Source: Halocynthiibacter sp. SDUM655004 (lineage in GTDB: Bacteria; Pseudomonadota; Alphaproteobacteria; Rhodobacterales; Rhodobacteraceae). From it: 64,000 nucleotides of DNA. The position numbers and the translations under genes were made by a program. Shown piece by piece: positions 9,493 to 18,180 of this stretch (position 1 is its first letter; each line of letters begins with the position of its first letter). A model generated the notes under the pieces. That model worked only from the letters and a program-made list of their open reading frames with translations. It ran no database searches and had not been told where the DNA came from. The stretch covers positions 434,001 to 498,000 of the forward strand of contig NZ_JAPDUG010000001.1 in NCBI RefSeq assembly GCF_026015885.1, written 5' to 3'.

Positions 9493-9564
9493 GGCGATAT
9501 TCCTGTTGTTTCGAGGCGATCTTGATGTCGACTGAATGGATTGGGTGTGTTTTCACACTTCAAA

Positions 9565-9592
9565 GGCCCAACCGTAAAACTACGGCCGGGCC
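9565..9592 (-). terminator. Hairpin between dctP and dctQ
   Basis: GGCCC and CCGTA arms (9565-9576) pair with TACGG and GGGCC (9581-9592) around an AAAC loop, with one two-base mismatch. On the transcribed strand it follows the dctP stop and precedes dctQ. A stem here would stabilise or partially terminate the message, giving more periplasmic binding protein than permease, as known for many solute-binding-protein operons. The trailing U-run is short, so full termination is unlikely. Confidence 0.6.
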
Positions 9593-9613
9593 AATGATTT
9601 TCTTCGGTCTAGA

Positions 9614-10642
9614 TCAGTCTAGGTAGCCGAGGTCATTCCAAGCTGCGTATTCTGCGCGGAATGCTTGCAGGCTGTCCCAGGCTTTCTGGAAGTCAGGGTT
9701 TGCAGCCGCTTCTTCGGCAACCACTTCATCCCAAGTTGCCTGAAGAGTCTCGAGAATTGCAGGATCCCACTGGTGGATTGTCACACCGTGGCCCTCGATC
9801 TCCGCAAGTGCTTTGCCTTGAATCGCTTCGCCTTCGGCAAGCTGGGTCGCGACGTTGGCGCGGCATGCCGTCTGGATGATACCACGCTGTTGATCTGTCA
9901 TGCCTTCCCATTTCGCGAGCGAGATCAGAAGCTCTTGGTTGGTGGACTGCTGGTGCCAGCCTGGGAAGTAGTAGTGTTTCGCAATGTTATAGAAACCGAG
10001 GTTCAAATCGATCGCAGGCATGGAGAACTCGGTCGCATCAATTGTGCCGCGCTCAAGGGCCGGATAGATATCGCCACCCGCCAGAAGCTGTGTGTCGACG
10101 CCGAGTTTCTGCATTACCTTCGCACCGAGGCCGAAGAAGCGCATCTTGAGACCCTGAAGATCCTCTACGCTGTTGATTTCTTTGCGGAACCAACCGGACG
10201 CTTCCGGCGCGATGATGCCGCAAACTTGCCCGTGAATGCCATTGGCGTGGTAAACTTCATTCATTAGATCTTCGCCGCCGCCGTACCACATCCAAGCGAG
10301 GTACTCACCAGCAGCTGGTCCAAACGGAACCGCAGCAAAAAGGTTCAGAGCTGAGTTTTTGGAACCCCAGTAACCTGAAACCGACCAGCCCGCGTCCACG
10401 GCGCCAGATGAAACAGCGTCAAAGATTTCGAGCGGCGGAACAAGCGCGTTGGGCTCGAAGAACTCGACCTCGACCTCGCCGCCAGAGATGAGATTCACAG
10501 TGTCCTGGAAGCGCACGCCGGCCTGACCCAGCTGGATCAAAGAGCCGGGGAAAGTCGATGGCATGTTCAGTTTTACGCCGTCAGCCGAGGCGGCAGACCC
10601 AAGCATTAAGGCAGCCGTTGCTGCCGTTACGATAGTTTTCAT
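9614..10642 (-). CDS. dctP: TRAP transporter substrate-binding protein DctP, 2-oxoacid/monocarboxylate type
   Basis: The 342-residue periplasmic protein begins with a Sec signal peptide ending near ASA-DG. The start at 10642 is chosen over an upstream in-frame start at 10690 because GGAGG lies about 8 bp before it and the signal peptide begins there. Segments LKMRFFGLGAKVMQKLG, ALERGTIDATEF and YYFPGWHQQS resemble TakP-type binding proteins for 2-oxoacids and monocarboxylates. With the neighbouring D-2-hydroxyacid dehydrogenase this suggests uptake of a hydroxy- or oxo-monocarboxylate. The substrate is inferred, not shown. Confidence 0.88.
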   Translation of the reverse strand: MKTIVTAATAALMLGSAASADGVKLNMPSTFPGSLIQLGQAGVRFQDTVNLISGGEVEVEFFEPNALVPPLEIFDAVSSGAVDAGWSVSGYWGSKNSALNLFAAVPFGPAAGEYLAWMWYGGGEDLMNEVYHANGIHGQVCGIIAPEASGWFRKEINSVEDLQGLKMRFFGLGAKVMQKLGVDTQLLAGGDIYPALERGTIDATEFSMPAIDLNLGFYNIAKHYYFPGWHQQSTNQELLISLAKWEGMTDQQRGIIQTACRANVATQLAEGEAIQGKALAEIEGHGVTIHQWDPAILETLQATWDEVVAEEAAANPDFQKAWDSLQAFRAEYAAWNDLGYLD

Positions 10643-10696
10643 TATTATTCCTCCCTGTTGGTTGCCGTAATTTCTTGGAATCACGGGCACACAAAG

Positions 10697-10708
10697 AATG
10701 TATGCATT
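10697..10708. promoter_or_regulatory. Candidate GntR/FCD operator (copy 2) before dctP
   Basis: AATGTATGCATT lies 54 bp upstream of the dctP start, the exact reverse complement of the site before the GntR/FCD gene at 6725-6736. An exact 12-bp match in two promoters of one locus is unlikely by chance and supports a common regulator. Confidence 0.55.
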
Positions 10709-10793
10709 AAAAAATCCACAGTCAAATATACAATTGCATTTTGGACATTTGAATGGACGTCACGGGAGCGAAATGATGGCGTTGAACGAGGGA

Positions 10794-11207
10794 TTAGTTT
10801 TCAGAGTTAGAGGCCGCAGCGCGAAACTCTAAAGAAGAGATTTGCATTAGACCTCTGAGAAGGGCGGCCAATTCGACGAAGCAAACCGTGCCCTGCGAAT
10901 GATAGTCTTGCTCTAGCGCCAACACTATCGCGCGGAGGCGTCGCAACCCGAAAGTCGCGGCTGCGCCAGATGCCTGATGTAGATCGCCGCGCATGGGTGT
11001 CAGTTCGTTTAGGTGGAGAACGCTTTCTAAGCGAGTGCTGAGTGCTTCGATTTCGCTCGTGAATTCGCTCACAAGGAACACCGCACGCTTTTCTCCAAGA
11101 AGCTCCACAAACTGCGCCACGACAAGCGCGTCAAGCACTGGAAGATGAGTAGCCTTAGCAATGGCAGCTTCCAGCGTGGCATGCGCAGCCTGATGCTTTG
11201 GGTCCAT
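10794..11207 (-). CDS. Hpt (histidine phosphotransfer) domain protein
   Basis: This 137-residue soluble protein is a single helical-bundle Hpt domain. The phospho-accepting residue is most likely His77 in DLHQASGAAATFGLRRL, which matches the family pattern H-x-x-x-G-x-A-x-x-[FL]-G. It is divergently transcribed from the NarL-type response regulator at 11456, suggesting the two are partners in a phosphorelay whose sensor kinase lies elsewhere. No kinase or receiver domain is present in this protein. Confidence 0.8.
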   Translation of the reverse strand: MDPKHQAAHATLEAAIAKATHLPVLDALVVAQFVELLGEKRAVFLVSEFTSEIEALSTRLESVLHLNELTPMRGDLHQASGAAATFGLRRLRAIVLALEQDYHSQGTVCFVELAALLRGLMQISSLEFRAAASNSEN

Positions 11208-11455
11208 CCGAAGCCTCTGTTCGTGTGTTAATCGCGCAATAGGATGCAGCTTGAGGCATTTCTATTTCGTTAAGTGGGAGCGTCTCATTGGTATAGGACA
11301 ACGACGCGAAACAGAGCGCTCTCATGCGCACGATATGCCCATTAGCTTTCTGTTAAATCCTTTGGCCCACAATAGGGCAAGGTAAGCTCTACGTTCGGGT
11401 AAAACAGCTCTTCGTTTGGGCGCAGGTTGTGCCAAATGGTCATAATGGAAATGCG

Positions 11456-12082
11456 ATGTCACACGGTGAAAGACTGAAATTTCTGGTTGCAGATGACCAT
11501 GATCTCGTGCGTGAAGCCATCGGCTCTTTCATCGAGTCCGAGGGAGGTGTTGATGTCGTTTTGGCCGCCGATCTGAATGATACGCTTGCGTTGATCAAAG
11601 AGAGCGGGCCTTTTGACCTTGTCCTGCTTGACTACAACATGCCTGGAATGCACGGGCTTGAAGGTCTGAAAAACGCGCTTGCCGCAAACCAGCAGAAACC
11701 GGTGGCGATCCTGTCAGGCTCAGCTACTAAAGCAATTGCAGAAGAGGCGATTGAAAAAGGGGCCGCTGGGTTTGTTCCAAAGACGCTTGGATCGAAATCA
11801 ATGGTGATGGCAGCAAAATTCATGGCCAGCGGAGAGGTGTTTGCCCCCTTCAATTTCATGCAAAACCAGAGCGATCCGGAGGCAGGGTACGCATATCTCA
11901 CGCGGCGAGAGCATCAAGTCCTCAAGGGCATCGCCGCAGGGAAATCTAATAAGGAAATCGCCCGTGATTTTGATCTACAAGAAGTCACCGTAAAGCTGCA
12001 CGTCAAAACCCTGAGCCGAAAGCTCGACGCGCGCAATCGTACGCACGCCGCAATGATCGGTAGGGATCGCGAGTTGATTTAG
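11456..12082 (+). CDS. NarL/LuxR-type response regulator
   Basis: The 208-residue protein has an N-terminal receiver domain (acidic pair VADDHD; phospho-acceptor Asp in VLLDYNMPGMHG; switch Ser/Thr in ILSGSA; Lys in FVPKTLG) and a C-terminal LuxR helix-turn-helix (LTRREHQVLKGIAAGKSNKEIA). I chose ATG 11456 (MSHGERLKF), preceded by GGAA; an in-frame GTG at 11429 would add nine residues. Its 3' end overlaps the convergent urtE by 4 bp. The divergent Hpt gene suggests a phosphorelay. Targets are unknown. Confidence 0.9.
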   Translation: MSHGERLKFLVADDHDLVREAIGSFIESEGGVDVVLAADLNDTLALIKESGPFDLVLLDYNMPGMHGLEGLKNALAANQQKPVAILSGSATKAIAEEAIEKGAAGFVPKTLGSKSMVMAAKFMASGEVFAPFNFMQNQSDPEAGYAYLTRREHQVLKGIAAGKSNKEIARDFDLQEVTVKLHVKTLSRKLDARNRTHAAMIGRDRELI

Positions 12083-12774
12083 ACCGAGACAGATTTCATC
12101 AGTTCAGATTTTTTCAGCTCTTTCTTTGAGCCAGCCAGAGAAACCGAACCACGTGTCAGAACGCAAAAGTCGTCTGCGAGGTCATAGGCAAAGCTGAAGT
12201 ACTGCTCGACGAGGATGATCGCCATGTCACCCTGATCACGCAGGAATTCAATGACGCGACCAATTTGCTGAATGATGTTGGGCTGAATGCCTTCAGTCGG
12301 CTCGTCCAGCAACAGAAGCTTAGGCTTGGTAATAAGTGCGCGTGCGATGGCAAGCTGTTGCTGCTGTCCGCCGGAAAGGTCGCCGCCGCGCCGCCCTTCC
12401 ATCTCTTTAAGGACGGGGAACAGCTCGAAAATGTAATCCGGAACGTGATGCTCTGATTTTGGCAAGCAGGCATAGCCAGTCTCGAGGTTTTCTCGCACTG
12501 TCATCAGTGGGAAAACATCGCGCCCCTGAGGAACATACGCAACGCCTTTATGCGCTAGGACATTCGCAGGTGGTTTGCCAAGCTCCTCGCCATTGAGGCG
12601 GTAGGTGCCGCTGGTGCGCTGATGAGTGCCGGAAATGGCCTTGAGCAGGCTTGTTTTCCCGACGCCATTCGTCCCCATCACGCAGGTGACTTTTCCAACG
12701 TCCGCTGTGAGGTCGATCCCATAGAGGATTTGCGATCCGGAGTAATGCAGGGTGAGGTCTTTGATTTCCAGCAT
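12079..12774 (-). CDS. urtE: Urea ABC transporter ATP-binding subunit UrtE
   Basis: UrtE is one of two ATPases that energise the urea importer. The 231-residue protein has Walker A GTNGVGKTS, the signature LSGGQQQQLAIARAL and Walker B LLLLDEPTEGIQPNI, a wording characteristic of UrtE/LivF proteins. It is the last gene of urtABCDE, one base pair after urtD, and its end overlaps the convergent response-regulator gene. Confidence 0.95.
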   Translation of the reverse strand: MLEIKDLTLHYSGSQILYGIDLTADVGKVTCVMGTNGVGKTSLLKAISGTHQRTSGTYRLNGEELGKPPANVLAHKGVAYVPQGRDVFPLMTVRENLETGYACLPKSEHHVPDYIFELFPVLKEMEGRRGGDLSGGQQQQLAIARALITKPKLLLLDEPTEGIQPNIIQQIGRVIEFLRDQGDMAIILVEQYFSFAYDLADDFCVLTRGSVSLAGSKKELKKSELMKSVSV

Positions 12775-12775
12775 G

Positions 12776-13516
12776 TTATCGTCCCAGATATACGTCGATG
12801 ACGTCTTGGTTTGCAGTCACGTGGTCAAGGCTGCCTTCGGCCAAAACCGATCCTTCGTGCAGTACGGTCACTTTGCAATTTAGCCGCCGAACGAACTCCA
12901 TGTCGTGTTCAACAACAACGACAGCACGGGTTTTGGCAGCTTCCTTAAGGATATCGGTGGTTTGCTCACGTTCGGCGAGCGTCATACCGGCGGCAGGTTC
13001 GTCTACGAGGAGCAGGCGCGGCTCCTGAGCGAGGAGCATACCGATTTCGAGCCACTGTTTCTGCCCGTGGGAAAGCTCGCCGGAAGTGCGGTGAATTTGC
13101 TCGGTTAGCCCGATTTGCTCTGCCAGTTCTTCAACACGTTCGGTATCGCGCTTTGACTTGCGATAGAACAATACCGACCAAGGCTTGCGATCCTTTTTCA
13201 GCGCCATGAGCAGGTTGTCAAATACGCTTTGGTCTTCGAACACGGTCGGGCGCTGGAACTTTCGCCCTACGCCTGCTTGGGCGATTTTGGCTTCCGACAT
13301 CCGTAGGAGCGACACGGATTTCTCACCAAACAGAACGCGGCCCTCATCTGGGCGGGTTTTGCCGGTTACGATATCCATAAAGGTCGTTTTGCCCGCACCG
13401 TTCGGCCCGATCACGGCGCGCAATTCGGCATCCGCAATCTGAAAGGAAAGGTTGTTGATGGCGCGGAACCCGTCAAAGGTTACGGAAACGCCGGATACTT
13501 CAAGAAGTGTGCTCAT
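12776..13516 (-). CDS. urtD: Urea ABC transporter ATP-binding subunit UrtD
   Basis: The 246-residue cytoplasmic ATPase of the LivG/UrtD type has Walker A GPNGAGKTT, the motif VGRKFQRPTVFEDQSV typical of UrtD, an LSHGQKQWLEIGMLL signature segment and Walker B LLLVDEPAAGM. The start overlaps the urtC stop by 4 bp (ATGA), so translation is coupled. Confidence 0.95.
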   Translation of the reverse strand: MSTLLEVSGVSVTFDGFRAINNLSFQIADAELRAVIGPNGAGKTTFMDIVTGKTRPDEGRVLFGEKSVSLLRMSEAKIAQAGVGRKFQRPTVFEDQSVFDNLLMALKKDRKPWSVLFYRKSKRDTERVEELAEQIGLTEQIHRTSGELSHGQKQWLEIGMLLAQEPRLLLVDEPAAGMTLAEREQTTDILKEAAKTRAVVVVEHDMEFVRRLNCKVTVLHEGSVLAEGSLDHVTANQDVIDVYLGR

Positions 13517-14745
13517 TCGTCAGCCTCCTTCTCACGCAGGGAGCCCATATCGGGGCCGAGGTCTGCGCCGTGGCGGTTTGGGGCATGCCGCCCGGTGTAG
13601 AGATCGAATAGTCCACCAATACCGCGTGGGGCAAAGAGTGTGACGGCAACAAAGGAGAAGCCAAGCAACACGAGCCACCAATCGACCCATTGGATTGTAT
13701 AGAAGCCAAGCGGGATGTCAGGTGCTTGCCCGCCCGTGAACCATGTCGACAGAAGCGAAACCAGTGCCGCGCCGATCACGGCGCCATAGAGACGCCCGCG
13801 ACCGCCGATAGCCACCCAAACTGCGAGGTAGATGGACGCGATTGGCGCCATTTCACCAGGGTTGATGATACCGGCCTGTGGGTAATAGAGCGCGCCAGCA
13901 ATGGCGGCGATAACAGCGGTCAATGTAAAGACGAAGAGTTTGTACCCCTCAACCGAATACCCAAGGAAGCGTACGCGCGCCTCATCATCGCGGATACCGC
14001 GGATTACGCTTCCAAACTTACCCGAAACCACCCAAGCGGCGAGCATATATCCTAGGCCGAGCGCCAGTGCCGAGGCCCAGAAAAACCAAAGCGATACGGT
14101 GCTTTGCGGAACATCGTCGAGGCCGGGAAGGTTTTGCAAACCCGAGAGTCCGTTGTTGCCGCGCAGCCCGCTTTCGTTCTGGAAGAGGTAGAGCGAAAGC
14201 GCCAGTGTCATGGCCTGCGTGAGGATCGAAAGGTAAACACCTGTTACGCGGCTGCGGAAGGCGAGCCAGCCGAAGACAAGCGCGAGTAGGCCAGGAACAA
14301 GTACGACGAAGGCCAGTTGGATCGTAAGGCTGTCAGCGAAACTCCAGATCAACGGGATATCGCTGCCGCCGACCACGCCGAAGATCTGGTTGCCGATAGC
14401 ATCCGAGATTTCTTGGGCAGTCGGTGGAATTTCAGCCTCGGCCAATGAGTTTGCGACGATTAACTCGGTACGGGCATACATCAGCCACATCCCGATCATA
14501 TATCCGCCAAGCCCGAAGAAGGCGAAGTGGCCCAGAGACAAGATCCCGCAGTAGCCCCAAACAAGGTCCATCGCGATGGCGATCAGACAGAGGCACAGCG
14601 TTTTGCCGAGGGTTTTCACGAAGCTGGTCGAGATCACGCCAGCGCCGAACCCGTCGGCCAGAACCGAAACCGTAAGCGTAAAGAGCGCGAGGCAAGCGAT
14701 GAAAATCAAGACCGAAGGGTTACGGGCAAAAAAGCTCTTGTTCAT
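13513..14745 (-). CDS. urtC: Urea ABC transporter permease UrtC
   Basis: The 410-residue inner-membrane permease of the LivM/UrtC type has about ten hydrophobic segments. The block GILSLGHFAFFGLGGYMIGMW and the C-terminal GRGRLYGAVIGA segment are family features. It forms the translocation pore with UrtB. It lies 3 bp after urtB and overlaps urtD. Confidence 0.94.
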   Translation of the reverse strand: MNKSFFARNPSVLIFIACLALFTLTVSVLADGFGAGVISTSFVKTLGKTLCLCLIAIAMDLVWGYCGILSLGHFAFFGLGGYMIGMWLMYARTELIVANSLAEAEIPPTAQEISDAIGNQIFGVVGGSDIPLIWSFADSLTIQLAFVVLVPGLLALVFGWLAFRSRVTGVYLSILTQAMTLALSLYLFQNESGLRGNNGLSGLQNLPGLDDVPQSTVSLWFFWASALALGLGYMLAAWVVSGKFGSVIRGIRDDEARVRFLGYSVEGYKLFVFTLTAVIAAIAGALYYPQAGIINPGEMAPIASIYLAVWVAIGGRGRLYGAVIGAALVSLLSTWFTGGQAPDIPLGFYTIQWVDWWLVLLGFSFVAVTLFAPRGIGGLFDLYTGRHAPNRHGADLGPDMGSLREKEADE

Positions 14746-14748
14746 GGC

Positions 14749-16701
14749 TTAATCTCCTGCCGCGCGGCCTTTGAGGGCAATGATGCCTTTGGGCCGGAAT
14801 TGGATGAATATGATGATAAAGACGATCATGTAGGTTTGAGCGGCAAGCGTATTGGATGGGTTCATCCACTCGATGCCTTTTTGCAATCCGCCGATCATCG
14901 CAGCGCCCGCGAGCGTTCCCCAGATGTTGCCGACACCGCCAACGACGACCGTCATGAAGCTTTGTACGATATAGTCGGAACCAAGTTCGGAGGTCACTTT
15001 GGCAAAGAGGCCGATGGCAACGCCAGCGATCCCCGCGATCCCCGAGCCAAGCCCGAAGGTGAGCATGTTGATGCGATCAGGATTGATCCCCATCGAAGAT
15101 GCCATGCGCGGGTTTTGCGTTACTGCGCGGACTTCGAGGCCAAGGCGGGTCCTCTTCATGATAAAGAGGAACAGCACGAGGAACACCAGTGCGAGCACGA
15201 AAATTGCGATGCGAATATAGCTGATCGAGACGACATCGTTGAATGTCAGAGCGCCGTCGAGCCACGCAGGAGACGTCAGCGGACGGGCCTGTGTGCCGAA
15301 GATATTCTTGGCAAGCTGTTGCAGCGCGACAGAGATACCGAACGTTGCCAGAAGTGTCTCAAGCGGACGATTGTAAAGGAAGCGGATCACGAGCCGCTCC
15401 ATCGCCACACCGGCAGCAAAGGTCACAGCAAAGGCTGCGGGCAGGGCCACGATGATCGACAACGTATAATCGGGAATGATTTGTTGAACCACATAGCCGG
15501 TATAGGCGCCCATCATGATGAATTCGCCGTGGGCCATGTTGATCACGCCCATAACGCCAAATGTGATGGCAAGCCCGATTGCCGCAAGGAAATAAATCGA
15601 TGCGAGCGACAAGCCATCAAGTCCGAGGTCAATGGCTTGGCTCATTCCAACCTTGAGTTCGATAGAGTCGAGCGTGTCTTGCGCGGCGTCGGTGATCCGG
15701 CTGTCGGCGATATCATAGACTTCGAAATACTTATGAGCCGCGACAAGCGCCCTTTGCTCCGCAGCTGAAATAGCGGGCGGGACGATGCCGTTTTCTGCGA
15801 GGGTATTGTAAGCCTTAAGGCGCGTCTCTTCGTTTGAGAGTTGCGCAGTTGGGATACCTGCTACAGAGCCTTGATCGATGTTTGCGGCAAGCGCATTGCG
15901 GATGTCGTCGCTGCTTGGCACAGGTTGAGCAAGGCCGGAATTCACAAGAAGCGCGTAAGCTTCGTTTTGGCTGAAATCATCGTCACCAGGCTCAAGTTCG
16001 CGCGCAATGTTGCCTTCGGCCTCACCAAGTACAGCGATCCGCTTTGTGGCGAGGAGCGGATTAAGTGCTGCACGGGCATCTACACCAAGGTCGCCCTTAA
16101 GCGATTGGATGGCGGTAATACGCGCTTCGGTGTCGGTTTCGTATTGGACCGAAAGGAGCCGTTCTAGGCGGATCTTCTCAGCTTTGATTTGCGGATCAGG
16201 CTCACCATCAATTGCACCACGCAGAGCGGGAAGATGGCTTGCATTTGGGTCTCGTCCAATTGCGACCAAAGCTTCGCGGCGTTTATCGATGTCCGCATCA
16301 AGAAGTTGGAATTGAACAAGCGCTGCGCCGATCAATCCACGCACACCAGAGTTTGGCTTGATTTGTTTCAGTTCTTTCTTGTCGGCTTGACCCTCTGCAG
16401 CGCCAGTTACCACGTCAAAGAGGTTATAGGTCGAGCCGCTGTCTTTCTCGGCGGTAAAGAAAGCCTTGTCCGCCTTCCGTTGCCAAAGTTCCTTGGCTTG
16501 CCAGATTTCGAGAATTTTCTGGGCCTCAGGAAGACCGGAGTCCCGAAGGGCGGCGATTGCGGGCTCAATCGTTTTGCGAGAGCCCTTAGCGATAGCGGCC
16601 TCATGGGTATTCAGGATGTCCTGAATTGTCTCTGCTTGCGACGATTTTGGGGAAATAGTCATGAGCAGGGCCACGAAGAGTGCGAGAAAGATATTTTTCA
16701 T
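14749..16701 (-). CDS. urtB: Urea ABC transporter permease UrtB with long N-terminal extension
   Basis: The C-terminal 290 residues are a LivH-type permease with the INMAHGEFIMMGAY motif and GVGNIWGTLAGA near the end. The first 350 or so residues start with a signal peptide (cleavage near SQA-ET) and form a mostly helical, probably periplasmic domain with HEAT-like units (for example LPALRGAIDGEPDPQIKAEK). UrtB proteins commonly have such an extension, but 650 residues is longer than the roughly 520-540 usual elsewhere. The gap to urtA is 72 bp and carries no clear terminator. Confidence 0.93.
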   Translation of the reverse strand: MKNIFLALFVALLMTISPKSSQAETIQDILNTHEAAIAKGSRKTIEPAIAALRDSGLPEAQKILEIWQAKELWQRKADKAFFTAEKDSGSTYNLFDVVTGAAEGQADKKELKQIKPNSGVRGLIGAALVQFQLLDADIDKRREALVAIGRDPNASHLPALRGAIDGEPDPQIKAEKIRLERLLSVQYETDTEARITAIQSLKGDLGVDARAALNPLLATKRIAVLGEAEGNIARELEPGDDDFSQNEAYALLVNSGLAQPVPSSDDIRNALAANIDQGSVAGIPTAQLSNEETRLKAYNTLAENGIVPPAISAAEQRALVAAHKYFEVYDIADSRITDAAQDTLDSIELKVGMSQAIDLGLDGLSLASIYFLAAIGLAITFGVMGVINMAHGEFIMMGAYTGYVVQQIIPDYTLSIIVALPAAFAVTFAAGVAMERLVIRFLYNRPLETLLATFGISVALQQLAKNIFGTQARPLTSPAWLDGALTFNDVVSISYIRIAIFVLALVFLVLFLFIMKRTRLGLEVRAVTQNPRMASSMGINPDRINMLTFGLGSGIAGIAGVAIGLFAKVTSELGSDYIVQSFMTVVVGGVGNIWGTLAGAAMIGGLQKGIEWMNPSNTLAAQTYMIVFIIIFIQFRPKGIIALKGRAAGD

Positions 16702-16773
16702 GACAGCCTGGCTGGAATTTGGGGCAAAGAAGGGGGCAAGTTTCTGCCCCCTTCGTTCATATGAGCGGTGCGA

Positions 16774-18036
16774 TTAGTAGTTGGATTTCAACTGTACGCA
16801 GGACTCTGTTTCGACGTTGTACATGCCGCAGCCGAGGTCTTTCCAATCGGACTTAAGAACCGCGGATTCTGGCAGGAAGTCTGTCCAAGCATCGCCAGGA
16901 ACTTCTTCAGTCTGGCTGATGATGTCGAACTGGCCGTCCTCAAGGATTTCACCGATCAGAACTGGCTTGGCCAGGTGATGGTTTGGCAACATAACGGCTG
17001 TGCCGCCTGTGAGGTTCGGGAATTCCTGGCCGTACATAGCTGTGCGAACAGCGTCTACGTCAGTTGTGCCTGCCTCTTCGACAGCGTTCACCCACATGTT
17101 GAAGCCGATGTAATGCGCTTCCATTGGGTCATTGGTTACACGATCTTCGCCCATCTTAGCTTTCCAAGCGGCGATGAACTCTTCGTTTGCTTCGCTTTCT
17201 GCGGACTGGAAGTAGTTCCAAGCAGCGAGGTGGCCAACGAGGTTGGATGTATCAAGGCCGGAAAGCTCTTCTTCACCAACGGAGAATGCAACAACTGGGA
17301 TGTCGTCAGCGGAAATGCCAGCAGCGGCGAGTTCTTTATAGAAGCCGATGTTTGCGTCGCCGTTGATTGTCGAGATCACGCCAACTTTTTTGCCGTCTGC
17401 GCCAAGCGCAACAACATCTGCAACGATCTTGGACCAGTCGGAGTGACCGAATGGCGTGTAGTTTACAAAGATGTCTTCGGCTGGAATGCCTTTATCTTTG
17501 AGATACTGCTCGAGAATTTTGTTTGTTGTGCGTGGGTACACATAGTCTGTGCCGAGGAGGGCGAATTTTTCAACGCCAAGCTCTTCGAGGTAGTAATCAG
17601 TTGCGGGGATCGCTTGCTGGTTTGGAGCCGCACCTGTGTAGAATACGTTTTTGGAGCTTTCTTCACCTTCGTATTGAACGGGGTAGAAGAGAAGGCCGTT
17701 CAGCTCTTCGATAACCGGAAGAACCGATTTACGCGAAACCGATGTCCAGTTGCCGAACATCACGTCAACTTCGTGAACAGTCAGAAGTTCGCGTGCTTTT
17801 TCTGCAAAGAGAGGCCAGTCGGATGCCGGATCAACAACGACGGGAACGAGCATTTCGCCGTTCACACCGCCTTTTGCGTTCTGCTGTTCGATCAGCATCA
17901 GCATAGTGTCTTTAAGAGTTGTTTCGGAGATCGCCATCGTGCCGGAAAGCGAGTGGAGGATACCGACCTTGATGTCGGCGTGCGCTGCAGAGGCTACAGT
18001 AGCGGCTACGGCGGCAGTTGAGAGGAGTTTCTTCAT
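16774..18036 (-). CDS. urtA: Urea ABC transporter substrate-binding protein UrtA
   Basis: UrtA is the periplasmic urea receptor. The mature part begins IKVGILHSLSGTMAISE, the standard UrtA opening, and contains NGDANIGFYKEL and AAWNYFQS typical of the family. I start it at ATG 18036 (MKKLLSTAA, 420 residues, Sec signal peptide ending AHA-D); a second ATG directly upstream at 18039 is equally possible, and the longer in-frame extension to 18189 is not credible because it would precede the signal peptide. It heads urtABCDE and is divergent from a LysR gene. Confidence 0.95.
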   Translation of the reverse strand: MKKLLSTAAVAATVASAAHADIKVGILHSLSGTMAISETTLKDTMLMLIEQQNAKGGVNGEMLVPVVVDPASDWPLFAEKARELLTVHEVDVMFGNWTSVSRKSVLPVIEELNGLLFYPVQYEGEESSKNVFYTGAAPNQQAIPATDYYLEELGVEKFALLGTDYVYPRTTNKILEQYLKDKGIPAEDIFVNYTPFGHSDWSKIVADVVALGADGKKVGVISTINGDANIGFYKELAAAGISADDIPVVAFSVGEEELSGLDTSNLVGHLAAWNYFQSAESEANEEFIAAWKAKMGEDRVTNDPMEAHYIGFNMWVNAVEEAGTTDVDAVRTAMYGQEFPNLTGGTAVMLPNHHLAKPVLIGEILEDGQFDIISQTEEVPGDAWTDFLPESAVLKSDWKDLGCGMYNVETESCVQLKSNY

Positions 18037-18144
18037 CATGTCTGAGGTTCCCTGTGTCCTGTGGCATCGAAATCGGTCCGGTGCCTGAGAAAAGGGGTAA
18101 AACTTGTGCAGTGTTGCTGTCTGTAACAATTTTTGTGTATATGC

Positions 18145-18161
18145 GTTGCAAAATACGCAAC
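18145..18161. promoter_or_regulatory. Candidate LysR operator between urtA and the LysR gene
   Basis: GTTGC, seven bases, then GCAAC form a perfect dyad, which contains a T-N11-A LysR box. Flanking TGTA and TACA extend the symmetry. It sits 19 bp before the LysR start and 108 bp before urtA, the usual layout for a LysR protein that represses itself and activates a divergent operon. Confidence 0.55.
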
Positions 18162-18180
18162 ATACAGAAATGACAACACA

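Noticed and set aside
14527-15768. 413-residue ORF on the plus strand
   Set aside because: It lies antisense to urtC and urtB, which have clear permease motifs, and its translation is a charge-rich sequence with no recognisable domain.
16768-18021. 417-residue ORF on the plus strand
   Set aside because: It is antisense across all of urtA, which has a signal peptide and UrtA motifs; long open antisense frames are expected here from codon bias.
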